This document shows, in pieces, positions 33,307 through 44,293 of a stretch of 64,000 bases of DNA (positions are counted from its first letter, which is position 1; every line of letters starts with the position of its first letter). The DNA is taken from assembly GCA_017311315.1 (NCBI GenBank), contig CM029640.1, positions 11,500,640 through 11,564,639 of the forward strand. Direction: 5' to 3'. This stretch comes from Dendrocalamus latiflorus. Taxonomy: Eukaryota; Streptophyta; Magnoliopsida; Poales; Poaceae. The position numbers and the translations under genes are program-made. The notes beneath the pieces are model-generated. The model made no database searches, was not told the DNA's origin, and was given only the letters and a program-made list of their open reading frames with translations.

Positions 33307-33786
33307 TAGGGGTGGAAAACAGTAGCAGATAATTCGTTTTATCTTATATTCGTATCTAAGAAAACACGAATGTGGTATGCAAAAAATTGTATTTGAAAAT
33401 ATTCGTATTCGTATTCGAGAATATTCGTATCCGTGTTTGAGAGTATTTGTATTCGCATTCGTATTCGAGAATATTCATATATGTATTTGTATTTGAAACT
33501 ATTCGATCTGTTTCTAGAACCCATGAAAAATCCATACAAATTTTATGATTCAAAATTTGAATTTAGGTAGTTTAAAACCAGTAACCGGTGAAAAATCGGT
33601 AAAACCGCTAGGAATCCGTTTTATCCGATATTCGTATCTGAGAAAATCCATATTCGAAAATATCTGTATTCGTATTCGAGAATATTCGTATCCATATTTG
33701 AAAATATTTGAATTTGTATTTATATATATTTTAAAAATATAAATTCATATTCGTATTTGAGACTATCCGATTCGTTTTCACACCTA
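33307..33786. mobile_element. 480-bp non-autonomous hAT-type MITE with TATTCG repeats
   Basis: The termini are TAGGGGTGGAAAAC and, on the right, the reverse complement TAGGTGTGAAAACG. The flanking 8-mers GGCATGAC and GGTACGAC agree at 6 of 8 positions, consistent with an aged hAT target duplication. The interior is filled with ATTCGTATTCG/AATATTCGTATCC words and has no coding sense. Confidence 0.78.
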
Positions 33787-34146
33787 GGTACGACGGCAAC
33801 CTCGTCTCTTGTGCATCACGCTTCACATATGGCTGCAACGAAGGATGTGCACAAAAAACGAAGTCGTCTCATCGGTGGGGCCCACGCAGTCATCATGCAT
33901 TGCCGCATGAAGCTCTTTAAAAATGTTACGTATGCATGCATGGACTGAGAGCAAAAAGACAAAAAAAAAATCTCCGTTTTAATGTCAGAAATTGAAAGCT
34001 TCGCGGCGAATTCTCTTCGACTGCTACAGTAAAAGTAGTGTGAACACTAACAATTTTTTTGGTTTATTCACTGCGGAGCAGACCGAAAGCGATGCGCTGC
34101 GTTTTTTCTGTCTGCTACAGTTCCAGGCGGAGAGGGGGAGAGAGAG

Positions 34147-34985
34147 ATGCAGGCGGCGGTGAGCGTCTCGGAGGGTTCTCTGGGCGCCGTGCTGGAGAAG
34201 CTCCACCTGCTCGCCGCCGAGTGCTCCCGCATCAAGGGCGTGCGCTCCCAGGTCGGCTTCCTCAGATCCGAGCTCGCCAGCATGCACGCGCTGCTCCGGA
34301 AGGTGGCGGCCATGGAGGACCCCGACATCCAGGTGAAGGCCTGGGCGCGGGAGGTGAGGGAGATGGCGTACGACATCGAGGACTGCGTCGACGCGTTCAC
34401 GCGCCGCCTCGGCGGCGACGAGCCGCACGGGCAGGGGCAGGGTGGGATCAAGGAATTCTTCGGCAAGTGTGCCCGATTCCTCCTGACGCTCCGTTCTTGG
34501 CACCGATTCGCCGATCAGATCGACGAGCTTAAGTCCCGCGTGGTGGAGGTGGCGGAGCGCAGGGAGAGGTACAGGCTTGATGACCTTGCGTGCGGGAATT
34601 CCAGCAGCAGGGTGGTCGATCCACGGCTATCTGCTCTGTTTGCCGATGAGGATCACCTTGCGGGTATTGATGGACCGAGGGACAACCTTGCTCAATGGCT
34701 TGTAGAGGGCGAGAGTGGGTTGGCAAAGCATCGGAAGGTGCTATCCATTGTAGGATTTGGTGGCTTGGGCAAGACAACACTTGCCAATGCGGTGTATCGC
34801 AAAATCGGGGGCAAATTCCAGTGTAAGGCTTTTGTATCGGTGTCCCAAAAGCCTGACACGAAAAAAATTCGCAAGGATTTTCTGCTTCAATTGGCTGATC
34901 ATGAACCGAAGTTCATAAAAGGTATTGACGCATGGGATGAAAAGAAAATCATTACAAAGATGAGAGAATTTCTGCAAGATAAAAG
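34147..34985 (+). CDS. NLR resistance-type gene, exon 1 (CC domain and start of NB-ARC)
   Basis: Exon 1 encodes residues 1-279 plus two bases of codon 280 of a CC-NB-ARC-LRR immune receptor of about 965 residues. The first 150 residues form an Rx-type coiled-coil domain, with the EDVID-like motif as DIEDCVDAF near residues 76-84. The P-loop GFGGLGKTT lies at residues 203-211 and the RNBS-A-like FVSVSQKPDTKKI follows. The start ATG (34147) follows a purine-rich leader and is the first in the frame. The exon ends DK-AG|GTACC at 34985/34986. The phase matches exon 2 at 40928, where AG joins G to give Arg280. Such proteins sense pathogen effectors in the cell and trigger defence; the ligand here is unknown. 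Confidence 0.88.
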
Positions 34986-35248
34986 GTACCCCTTATCGTT
35001 GTAGATAAATTGTTTATTTTTGAAGATTTTAGTACCGCCCTTTGAATTCATATCAACATAATACTAGAATAGGGGTAACTTCCGCTTTTTTGTAAAGTTT
35101 CACAAATATTTCACTTTTTGTGTTTGTGTTAGTACTAATCTGATTTTGACTCGAAATTATATATGACGCTAGATCACACTGAGGATTTCCTTTCAATCTT
35201 TTTTATAACATTTCAAGTTGATTATGCCAAAACAATACAGGTTTGTAT

Positions 35249-35376
35249 TGTTATGAATAGCGCTTGTATTCATATGAGGCCAATGGGCCAGTATATATAC
35301 ACAAGGTACAGGTGGTAAATATGCAAAGAACCCCTCATAACAATGGGGAATAACAACTATACATATATCTCTAACA
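35249..35376 (-). repeat. copia 3' LTR (128 bp)
   Basis: On the plus strand it starts TGTTATGAATAGC and ends ATCTCTAACA. It is identical to the 5' LTR as read by eye. Confidence 0.93.
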
Positions 35377-35389
35377 CCCCCCCTCAAAC

Positions 35390-38300
35390 TCATGGTGGAT
35401 CAACAACACTGAGTTTGGAGAGGTAGAAGCTGTGCTGTGCTCGAGTCTGGGCCTTCGTGAAGAAATCCGCTATCTGAAGCTCCGAAGGCACATACTGAAG
35501 AGTAATCACCTTATCATGCACACAAGTCCTCATGAAAGAAGCATCAACACCAATATGCTTGGTGAGCTCATGCTTCACAGGATCACGAGCAATACTGATA
35601 GCACCTGTACTGTCTGACAAGAGAGGGGTCGGTGTAGTGACAGAAACACCAAAATCCTCAAGTAACCACCGTAGCCAAGTAATCTCTGCTGTCAAGAGAG
35701 CCATAGCTCGCAACTCAGCCTCTGCACTCAAACGGGACACTGCAGTCTGTTTCTTCGTCTTCCAGGCAATGAGAGAACCACCAAGAAAAACACAGTAAGC
35801 AGAGATAGACCGGCGATCAGAGGGATCGCTGGCCCAAGTAGCATCCGAATAAGCCTGAAGCTGTAACGAACTGGAACGTGGAAAGAAGAGACGGCGAGAG
35901 ATAGTCCCGCGAAGATATCGCAGAACTCGAAGAAGGTGGCTGTAGTGGACCTGAGTGGGAGCTGAAACAAACTGACTCAGAATATGAACTGGATAAGTGA
36001 TATCCGGACGAGTAACAGCAAGGTAGACAAGACTCCCAACAAGATGACGATAGCGAGTCGGATCAGAAAGAGGCTCACCATCAGAGAGTCGGAGGTGAAC
36101 ATTGAGCTCCATGGGAGTCTCAACAGTACGCTGATCAGTGAGAGAGGCGCGATCAAGAAGATCCTGAATATATTTCTCTTGGGACATAAAGAAACCATCT
36201 GGAGTGGAAGTAACCTCAATCCCAAGAAAGTAGCTAAGAGGACCAAGATCCGACATAAGGAACTGCTCACTAAGACGAGCCTTGACAAAGGCAATGTACT
36301 CAGAATCATCTCCCGTAATGATCATATCATCAACATACAAGAGAAGAAGAGTCCGACCACGAGACGAAGTGTGGACAAAGAGCGCAGGATCATGATCACT
36401 AGCTGAGAAGCCAGCAGCAGTGACCACAGAGGAGAAGCGCTCAAACCAAGCACGAGGGGCTTGCTTAAGGCCATAGAGAGAGCGACGAAGGCGACAGACC
36501 ATGCCCTCAGGAACAGAATATCCAGGTGGCGGATGCATGTAGACCTCCTCACGCAACTCGCCATTAAGAAAGGCATTCTTGACATCAAGCTGAGAAACAG
36601 ACCAGTGGCGAACAGACGCCACCGAAAGAAGAGTGCGAACAGTGGTCATGTGAGCCACAGGAGCAAAAGTCTCGTCGTAGTCAACACCATGCTCCTGCTG
36701 GAAACCACGAGCAACAAGACGCGCCTTATAGCGCTCAAGAGAGCCATCAGAGCGAGTCTTAATCTTATAGACCCACTTACATGTGATGGGATGAGAATGA
36801 GATGGACAAGGAACAAGATCCCAAGTACCAGTACGCTCAAGGGCAGCAATCTCCTCGGCCATGGCAAGGTGCCATTCAGGGTGAGTAACAGCATCCCGGT
36901 AGGAGACAGGCTCACGAGTAGCTGCGCCAGCAAAGGCAAAACGGGCAGGAGGCCGAATCGACTGGCGATCGCGGAGAGCGTAGCGAGGAGAAGATGACCC
37001 ATTAGGGGAAGATGGAGCATCAGAAGAAGAGGGAACATCAGAAGAAGATGGCTCATCTGGAAGATCCTCAATACGAGGTCGACGAGTGTAGAAGATAAGA
37101 GGAGGAGGTACTGTAGTGGGAGAAGCCTGGGGAGTCGTAGGAGACGACACAGGCGGCGACAACGGCGGAGAGGCCACAGGGGGAATATGTGGAGACTCAG
37201 TGGGACAGGTGGACGAGGGCAAAACAGATATAAGAGTATCTGGAAAGGTCAAGAAAGATAGAGACTCCACAGAGGAAGTCGAAGGAGAGGCAGGACGTGG
37301 GTAGAATGGACGAGACTCGTCAAAAGTCACATCCCGAGAAACCCGCATCTGACGACCAACTGGATCCCAGCACCGATAGCCCTTGTGCTCGGCACTGTAT
37401 CCCAGAAAGACACACTCAACAGACTGAGCGGACAGTTTGGTGCGTTCTCGAGGGGCAAGGAGAACGTAGCAAACGCAGCCAAACATATGAAGGGTAGAGT
37501 AGTCAGGAAGAAGACCACAGAGACGCTCAACAGGGATCGCTCCCTGAAGGGCAGAAGAGGGTTGGATGTTGACGAGATAGGTGGCAGTGGAAACAGCCTC
37601 AGCCCAAAAGTGAGGTGGAATAGAGGCGGCAATCATCAGAGCACGAGCCGTCTCAAGGAGGTGACGATGCTTGCGCTCAGCGACACCATTCTGAGCATGA
37701 GCACCAGGACAAGAGAACTGAGCGAGAGTGCCCTGCTCAGCAAGGAAGCTGCGCAGGTAACGAGAGAGGTACTCGCCAGCAGAATCAGCACGAAAGACAC
37801 GAATAGGAGTGGAGAACTGTGTATGAATCATAGTGGCAAATTGTTTATAGATAGACAGAACCTCACTACGAGAAGACATGAGATATATCCAAGTATGACG
37901 AGAAAAATCATCTATAAAAATGATATAATATCGATGACCCCCTTTCGAAACGAAGGGAGCCGGACCCCAAACATCTAAATGAACAAGATCAAAAGGACGC
38001 TGAGACACAGTCTCACTATGAGGATAAGGAAGCTGAATCTGTTTACCTAACTTACAGCCCTGACAATCTAAAGACACGTCTCCTGAGACAGACCCCAGAA
38101 GACCACGACGAACTAAGGACGACAGACGTGATCCACACAGATGGCCAAGACGATGATGCCACTGCTGGAAAGAGCCGGTAGACGGAGTGGCAGAAGCGGA
38201 GAGACTGGCAGCGATGGTGGCAGCGGAAGGAAGGTGAAGCCAGTCAAGCTCCCAGAGACGCTGTGAGTCACGGCGCCGAGGGCCAGAACCAACCAGAGCT

Positions 38301-39679
38301 CCCGTGTGGCAGTCCTGAACACAACAAGAGTCAGATTCGAGAACAACCCGATAACCAAGGTCAGTAATCTGCCCAGCAGAAAGAAGCTGCAAGGTAAGGC
38401 GAGGAACATGAGCAACAGAAGGAACATGAAAAGAGGAGTTGCTAAGAGATCCTCGACCAGAGACAGAAAGAGATGTACCATCAGCAGTAAGAACACTGAC
38501 AGGAGAATCAAGTGGTGTAATAAAAGACAGAGTGGAAGGATCAGGAGTCATGTGAAAAGATGCTCCAGAATCAAGAATCCACGGGGAGGTACCTGACTGT
38601 GTAGGAGGTGGTCTCTCAGTGCCCGAAGAGTCAGTAGCAGAACCTGCAGAACCTGTCGAGGGAGAACCTGAAGCGGCAAGTAGGCGTCGAAGTCTGGCTA
38701 TCTCCTGCTCGGTGAGAGAAGCTGCTGAAGAAGTCGAGGCAGACGTCGTCGTAGAAGCACTAGTGCCAGTAGAAGAACGGCGTGACAGATGCCGCTTCTT
38801 CTTGTAGCACTGGGACTCAATGTGGCCATCCTTGTCGCAGTAGGAACAGTGAGGACGGCCACCTCCAGACGGAGGACGGCCACCACCACCTGTGGTAGCC
38901 GCTGGAGGAGGCAGTGTAGCAGGCGGACGAGCGGCGAGCACACAGGGGAGTGGCATCAGACCAGCACCACTCAGACGAGTCTCCTCCGCGCGTATCTCAG
39001 TAAGAGCCTCCAGGAGAGTGACACGAGGGTGGCGTGCAAGGAGCTGGGCACGCCTTTGCTCGAACTCAGGACGAAGGCGAGTAAGGAACTCGTAAACCCG
39101 CTGAAACTCCAGATCAGCACGTACATCCAGGCAGCACGGATAGGTACGACAGCCAGCAGTGCGAAGTGAGTCCAACTGATGCCAGACAGCAGAACTCTGA
39201 GCGTAAAAAGCGTCAACAGTAGCATCACCCTGCTGAAGAGAGTGCTCCTGGCGGACCACGGACAGGTACAGGGCATCACCAGAGGGCTCGTAGCGCTGAC
39301 GAAGATGAGTCCACATCTGGAAAGCCGAAGAGAGTCCCACAACCTCAGAAGAAAACTGAGGCTGGACACTGGCGATGAGGACAGCAGCAGCCCGAGCGTC
39401 GTCATCGTACCACTGAGTGTAGACGGTCAGACGATCATTGTAGGAATCCAGAGCCTCCTGATAGGCAGAGGCAGCTTCACCATCAGCTTCATCATCAGCA
39501 GCAGCCTTAACAGGCGTAGGCTCCGTCGGAGGAATAGGGCAAGGCGGGCAGGTGACATCGCCAGAGAGGATGCCCCAGAGACGAAGACCACGCATGTGGA
39601 TGCGCATGTGAGACACAAAGTCGGTGTAATTAACACCATCAAAGACCACCGGGCAGCGAGGGAGGGAAACGGTGCCCAT
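35390..39679 (-). CDS. copia Gag-Pol polyprotein, intact
   Basis: A single 1429-codon frame with ATG at 39677-39679. Domains in order: a Gag region (about 1-250), a CCHC zinc knuckle CSYCDKDGHIESQC (about 278-291), a protease with DSGAS at about 370-374, a pre-integrase zinc region (HHRLGHLCGS... CQGCKLGK), and an integrase core starting HLDVWGPAPFVSKGG. Reverse transcriptase follows with YVDD at 1115-1118. The C-terminal RNase H has YSDATWASDPSDRRS and SAEAELRAM (often AEAEYRA in relatives). The order integrase before reverse transcriptase defines copia. The very short LTRs suggest the Ale/Retrofit type, which is an inference. No stop or frameshift is present, so this element could be competent. 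Confidence 0.94.
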   Translation of the reverse strand: MGTVSLPRCPVVFDGVNYTDFVSHMRIHMRGLRLWGILSGDVTCPPCPIPPTEPTPVKAAADDEADGEAASAYQEALDSYNDRLTVYTQWYDDDARAAAVLIASVQPQFSSEVVGLSSAFQMWTHLRQRYEPSGDALYLSVVRQEHSLQQGDATVDAFYAQSSAVWHQLDSLRTAGCRTYPCCLDVRADLEFQRVYEFLTRLRPEFEQRRAQLLARHPRVTLLEALTEIRAEETRLSGAGLMPLPCVLAARPPATLPPPAATTGGGGRPPSGGGRPHCSYCDKDGHIESQCYKKKRHLSRRSSTGTSASTTTSASTSSAASLTEQEIARLRRLLAASGSPSTGSAGSATDSSGTERPPPTQSGTSPWILDSGASFHMTPDPSTLSFITPLDSPVSVLTADGTSLSVSGRGSLSNSSFHVPSVAHVPRLTLQLLSAGQITDLGYRVVLESDSCCVQDCHTGALVGSGPRRRDSQRLWELDWLHLPSAATIAASLSASATPSTGSFQQWHHRLGHLCGSRLSSLVRRGLLGSVSGDVSLDCQGCKLGKQIQLPYPHSETVSQRPFDLVHLDVWGPAPFVSKGGHRYYIIFIDDFSRHTWIYLMSSRSEVLSIYKQFATMIHTQFSTPIRVFRADSAGEYLSRYLRSFLAEQGTLAQFSCPGAHAQNGVAERKHRHLLETARALMIAASIPPHFWAEAVSTATYLVNIQPSSALQGAIPVERLCGLLPDYSTLHMFGCVCYVLLAPRERTKLSAQSVECVFLGYSAEHKGYRCWDPVGRQMRVSRDVTFDESRPFYPRPASPSTSSVESLSFLTFPDTLISVLPSSTCPTESPHIPPVASPPLSPPVSSPTTPQASPTTVPPPLIFYTRRPRIEDLPDEPSSSDVPSSSDAPSSPNGSSSPRYALRDRQSIRPPARFAFAGAATREPVSYRDAVTHPEWHLAMAEEIAALERTGTWDLVPCPSHSHPITCKWVYKIKTRSDGSLERYKARLVARGFQQEHGVDYDETFAPVAHMTTVRTLLSVASVRHWSVSQLDVKNAFLNGELREEVYMHPPPGYSVPEGMVCRLRRSLYGLKQAPRAWFERFSSVVTAAGFSASDHDPALFVHTSSRGRTLLLLYVDDMIITGDDSEYIAFVKARLSEQFLMSDLGPLSYFLGIEVTSTPDGFFMSQEKYIQDLLDRASLTDQRTVETPMELNVHLRLSDGEPLSDPTRYRHLVGSLVYLAVTRPDITYPVHILSQFVSAPTQVHYSHLLRVLRYLRGTISRRLFFPRSSSLQLQAYSDATWASDPSDRRSISAYCVFLGGSLIAWKTKKQTAVSRLSAEAELRAMALLTAEITWLRWLLEDFGVSVTTPTPLLSDSTGAISIARDPVKHELTKHIGVDASFMRTCVHDKVITLQYVPSELQIADFFTKAQTRAQHSFYLSKLSVVDPP

Positions 39680-40382
39680 TGGTAGGCGGCGCTGGACGGC
39701 GCGGCGACCAAGGGAACGAAGTCTAACAGGCGGCGCTGGACGGCGCGGCGGTTAGAGCGACGTTTTTTTTTGCTTTTTTTTTCTTCGGTCGGTTTACAAA
39801 ACCGACTCGAGAGACCCGGAGCGGCCGAGCCCCTAGGGCAAACGGCGACCCGGAGCGGCGGCGGCCGGCGCGAGCGACGAAGGCCTGGCGCGGGCAACGG
39901 CGGCCCGGCGCGGGAGGCAGCGGCAGCGGCCCGGAGCGGCGGTAGCCCGTCGCGGGCGACGGCAGCCCGGCGCGGGAGGCGGCGGCGGCGGCCTGGCGCG
40001 GGCGACGGCAGCCCGGCGCGGGAGGCAGCGGCAGCGGCCCGGAGCGGGCGACGGCAGCCCGGCGCGGGAGGCGGCGGCTGCGGCCTGGCGCGGGCGACGG
40101 CGGCCCGGCGCGGGAGGCAGCAGCAGTGGCCCGGAGCGACGGCGGGAGGCGACGGCGGCAGGAGTCGCGACGGCAACCGACGCCAGAGGCGGCACACGGG
40201 AGTCGGCGGGGCCGACGGCGGTGAGCTCGAGCGGGCAGGCTCGGGCGGAGTCGGGCGGAGCCGACGGCGGAAGGTGCGGCAGCGGCGACGAGGGAGTCGG
40301 CGGCAGCGGCGAAGCGACGGGAAACCCTAGAGTCGGCGGCGGCGCCGAAGCAACGGGAAACCCTAGGTACGCTCTGATACCA
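39680..40382 (-). other. copia leader with GC-rich tandem blocks and primer-binding site
   Basis: The untranslated leader contains about 500 bases (39820-40330) of repeated CGGCCCGGCGCGGGAGGC-type blocks. These keep several frames open by composition only. The tRNA-iMet primer-binding site occupies 40371-40382. Confidence 0.8.
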
Positions 40383-40510
40383 TGTTATGAATAGCGCTTG
40401 TATTCATATGAGGCCAATGGGCCAGTATATATACACAAGGTACAGGTGGTAAATATGCAAAGAACCCCTCATAACAATGGGGAATAACAACTATACATAT
40501 ATCTCTAACA
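40383..40510 (-). repeat. copia 5' LTR (128 bp)
   Basis: It is the same sequence as the 3' LTR and is followed on the plus strand by the TSD copy TGTAT at 40511-40515. Confidence 0.93.
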
Positions 40511-40927
40511 TGTATGACAGCAGTTGTTGACTGGTTTGCGCTCTTTTACTAGGATTGTCCCTTAAGATTATATTGGCCCTAGAAACACCAGTGGAATTCA
40601 GTTTTACTTTTTTACTACATAAATTTAGATCCGATTCCTTATAAACCTACCGCCTAGTCTTCGTCTTTTCTGTGCACGAAACTAAAAATTTTAAAACAAT
40701 GTCATTGTAGGCCCAGTTATAATTTTCAAAATTCATCAAAATTAATAGAGATGCTACTCAATGATAACCTTAACTTGGTTTAAATAAATACTGTCATTTA
40801 TTAATATTAGTTAGACATGCATTGCTCGATGACAACCTTAAATTCAAAGTTACATGAAATTTGTCTCTAATGTTGGCTGATTTTGTACTGCATATGTTAT
40901 TGTCATCATTTATCATTTTTGTATCAG

Positions 40928-42986
40928 GTACCTCATTGTAATTGATGATGTGTGGTCCACATCTGCATGGGATGCTATCAAATGTGCCTTTCCAGAGAAT
41001 ACCTGCAGTAGTAGAATTATAACTACAACGCGCATTATCAATGTTGCAGGCTCATGTTGTTCATGTACAGATGGCTGGGTCTATCAAATGGAACCTCTAA
41101 ATTATCATTACTCTAAAAGGTTATTTCTCAAAAGAATTTTTGGTTCTGAAGAGTGCGATAATCAATTACATGAAGTTTCAGATGAAATCCTTAAGAAATG
41201 CGGAGGTCTTCCATTGGCAATCATCAGTATATCTGGCTTGTTGGCTAATAAACCTGCTGTGAGGGAAGAGTGGGAGAAGGTGAGAGACTCAGTTGGTTCT
41301 GCATTAGAGAAACATAAAACTCTAGAAGGAATGAAAGACATATTAACTCTGAGCTACAATGATCTTCCATGTCACCTCAAGACTTGTCTATTATATTTGA
41401 GTATATTTCCAGAGGATTGTACGATAAATAAAGATCGATTGGTCAACCGATGGATAGCAGAAGGGTTCATTCCTCAAGAGCGAGGACAGAGCCTACAAGA
41501 TGTTTCCGATAGCTACTTCTATGAGCTCATCAACAAGAGCATGGTTCAACCAGTGGGTATTGGCTATGATGGAAAGGCCCGCGCTTGTCGCATACACGAT
41601 ATAATGCTTGAGCTTATCATTTCAAAGGCAACTGAAGAAAATTTCATCACTATAATAGGTAGCCAAGCAGCCATAGCATATCCACAATGCAATATCAGGC
41701 GACTGTGCATCCAACATGCTGACCAAGAAGTTGCATTGGTTCTAGGGGGAAAGGACGTATCTCATGCTCGGTCTCTAACAGCCTTTGGTCTTGCGAAATA
41801 CCTTCCTTGTCTTGTTCAGTTTGAAGTTTTACGGGTTTTGGACCTTGAAGGTTGCATGGGTTTGGACAAGTGTGACTTGAATAATATAGATAAACTCACC
41901 CATCTCAAGTATCTGAGCCTCCGTGGTACGCGCATATCAAAGGTACCACCAGAAATTGTGAAGTTACATTATTTAGAGACACTAGATCTTAGGGAAACAT
42001 GCATAGTAGAGTTGCCCTCTGGAATTGTTCATCTCACAAAACTACAGCATCTACTCACTGCAAACTGGGATGAAGGGCTAACAACGGTACCTGATGGGAT
42101 CGGGAACATGAGGAATTTACAGGTGCTCTCAGGCTTTAATATTAGCAGGAGTTCAGCAAGTGCAGTGGAGGAGCTTGGCAGCCTGACCAGTTTGAAGGAA
42201 CTCCATGCACAGCTGGATGGTCAAGGATCTGACAACAATAGGCATGAAGAGATCTTGCTATCCTCAGTATGCAAACTTGGCAGCTGCAAACTCCAGTCTT
42301 TATGGATTTGTAGTGATGATTCTAGTCCCCTCGAGTTCTTAGATTCTTGGTCCCCTCTTCCATCTTCCCTCCAAACATTTCAGATGACCACCAATTACTT
42401 TCTTCCGAAAATTCCAAAGTGGATTACACCTGCACTCACCAGTCTTGCATACCTAAACATTAATTTAAGTGAAGTAACAGAGGAGGATCTGCGCATACTT
42501 GGAGAGTTGTCAGCCTTACTTTCTCTGGAATTGTGGTTCAAAACAAATAAAAAAGAAGGGCTTACTGTGCGAGGCAGAGGATTTCGATGCTTGAAGGAGT
42601 TCTTCATTGTTCGTGCAGGGGCATCAGGATACCTTTTGTTTGAGGAAGGGGCAATGCCAAAGGTCGAGAAGGTTAGGCTGCCATTCTTTGTATCCATGGC
42701 AAAAGCCTATGGGTTCAACTTAGGTATTAAGAATCTTCCATGTCTAAAAGATGCAGTAGTTGATCTTCACGACAAGAGCGCCACATCTTCCGAAAGCAAG
42801 GCTGCAGCAGTTGCCATAAGGAATGAAGCAAATGAGCATCCCAACCGTCCGAGAGTGACCATCTTTGGACTGTGGAGAAAGGAACACAGTGACACTGATG
42901 AGCAAGAGAGCGAAGAAGAGAGAGACACTGATGAAGAAGATAGTGGCACTGATGAGGATGAGAATGACACCGATTACCACGAGTGA
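40928..42986 (+). CDS. NLR gene, exon 2 (rest of NB-ARC, LRRs, acidic tail)
   Basis: It completes the NLR from codon 280. Kinase-2 YLIVIDDVW is at residues 281-289, RNBS-B RIITTTRI follows, GLPLA is at 373-377, and the MHD position reads IHD (502-504). Leucine-rich repeats cover about 540-900. The tail is unusual: residues about 932-965 are an acidic repeat rich in DTDE/DEND. The frame stops at 42984-42986, but the same repeat continues past the stop in another phase (ending DEVSKEADEN, stop at about 43047). An indel in the repeat has probably shortened the protein. All NB-ARC motifs needed for nucleotide binding are present, so the gene looks functional if the long intron is spliced. Confidence 0.88.
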
Positions 42987-43540
42987 CACTGATAAGGATG
43001 AGAATGACACTGAAGACGAAGTGAGCAAGGAAGCTGACGAGAACTGAAATGTTATCGTCAGCTCACAACGTTCTATTCCTCATTACCAAATACCAATAGA
43101 AAAGGTACCGACCACTGTTACCTAATTTTAACAACTAGAGAAATTTGCCCACGCTAGAGTGAGTACATAATGTTTTTCTTTTTTCCCGAAACACTTATAA
43201 CAAGTATTTTTCATTTTTTCCTAGATCTACACCCTCTCTTTAGAAATAACACCTCCACTGTCTTATCCAATAAACAACTCTCTTTTTTCCATTCACGTAA
43301 AAACTTTCTCTCATGTTCTACCCTTTTTACTCATTACAAGTGCAGGTTGATCTGCGGCTTTCTTGCTTGGAATGTTGTGCTAAAGCCTGAAGCTACAATT
43401 CTCTCTGACTGTTGTTGCGTACTTTTGCTGTCACTATTAAGTAGATTGTATGGATCAAGGAAGTCGTATGTACTATATGTGTAGTACTATGAATTAATTT
43501 GTGCGGCAACAGTTTGCACTAATATCTGCACATTACGGCC
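42987..43540 (+). other. NLR 3' flank
   Basis: The first 60 bases continue the acidic repeat out of frame. The remainder is AT-rich and probably 3' untranslated or intergenic sequence; no polyadenylation site was assigned. Confidence 0.4.
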
Positions 43541-43796
43541 CTGATAAAAGGTGCTTTGGCTTATTTTTCATTATTTATAAATTTCGTCTTTTTCTAAACT
43601 TTTAGCTTTTTGTTAAGTTTTTTTGCCGGTTCTTTTTTTCTCGTATTTGTTTGTATTGTACGTAATGGGCTAACATATTTTTTATTTTTTTAAATTTAAT
43701 TATGCTAAATAAGACTCTGTCAGCTACAGTGTTTTTTCAGCCAGCTACAATGCTTTTCAGCCATAAGCCACAAAAAAAAGCCCAACTGATCACCCT
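43541..43796. mobile_element. MITE, family M1 (copy 2)
   Basis: It is strongly similar to 990-1265 in the same orientation and to 54568-54836 inverted. It is flanked by GGCCCTGATAA on the left and GATCACCC on the right. Confidence 0.65.
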
Positions 43797-43850
43797 ACTA
43801 GCGGTGCGTGCTAAGAAATTTTGCGAGATACAAGGGTCTCACAGAGTACA

Positions 43851-44293
43851 TGTTAGAGTTAGTAATCTTGTTTTGATCATAGTCGGTTTTATCATGATCG
43901 TGTATGAGTACGGCTCTGGTAGTCGGAGTTCGTGTCGTAGTCGGGTGAGAAGGCTATGTATGTAGGTTTTAAAAGGCACGCAGTCATGTAACAAGAGGTG
44001 AGCAACGAGAACAAGAAGAGAAACAGAGAGGAGACAGAGAGAGTCGGAGCGGTCGGGGTGATTATAGCGATCGGTGTGATCGAACGAGAGAAAGAAATAA
44101 AGAAGAGAAGAAAGAGCGGTTTGGCTCTGGGAAATTATCGAGTTCATCGTGATCGCAAACGTGGTCGTAAACAACTTACGACCACGACGAGCGGAGGTGT
44201 CCGCAGGAGCTGAAGATGTGGTCGTAAACGAGCTACGACCATGGTCGCGGAGCAGAAAACGTGATCGTAAGGGTTATGACTACGGTAATCGAT
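43851..44293 (+). mobile_element. copia derivative, 5' LTR first part
   Basis: The LTR starts TGTTAGAGTTAGTAATCTTG after GTACA. It matches the 3' LTR at 49881-50545 from GGTAGTCGGAGTTCGTGTCG onward. It contains several GTGGTCGTAA words and is interrupted at 44293 by a solo LTR. Confidence 0.82.

Larger units (their letters stand above)
35249..40510 (-). mobile_element. complete Ty1/copia element inside the NLR intron, TSD TGTAT
   Basis: The 128-bp LTRs (35249-35376 and 40383-40510) appear identical base for base and are flanked by TGTAT (35244-35248, 40511-40515). The element is antisense to the NLR. TGGTATCAGAGC abuts the 5' LTR (40371-40382), and a purine tract ending GAGGGGGGG abuts the 3' LTR. 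Identical LTRs and an intact ORF point to a recent insertion. Confidence 0.95.
34986..40927 (+). other. NLR intron containing a copia retrotransposon
   Basis: The intron begins GTACCCC and ends TTTTTGTATCAG. Without the 5262-bp copia insertion and one copy of its 5-bp duplication it would be about 675 bp. The GT/AG ends restore one continuous NB-ARC domain. Its interruption lies between the RNBS-A and kinase-2 motifs. Confidence 0.85.

Noticed and set aside
35984..39685. Plus-strand ORFs of 60-197 codons across the copia element
   Set aside because: They are antisense shadows of the intact polyprotein on the minus strand.
39770..40330. 186-codon plus-strand ORF and minus-strand counterparts
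   Set aside because: GC-rich tandem blocks in the copia leader; no domain.
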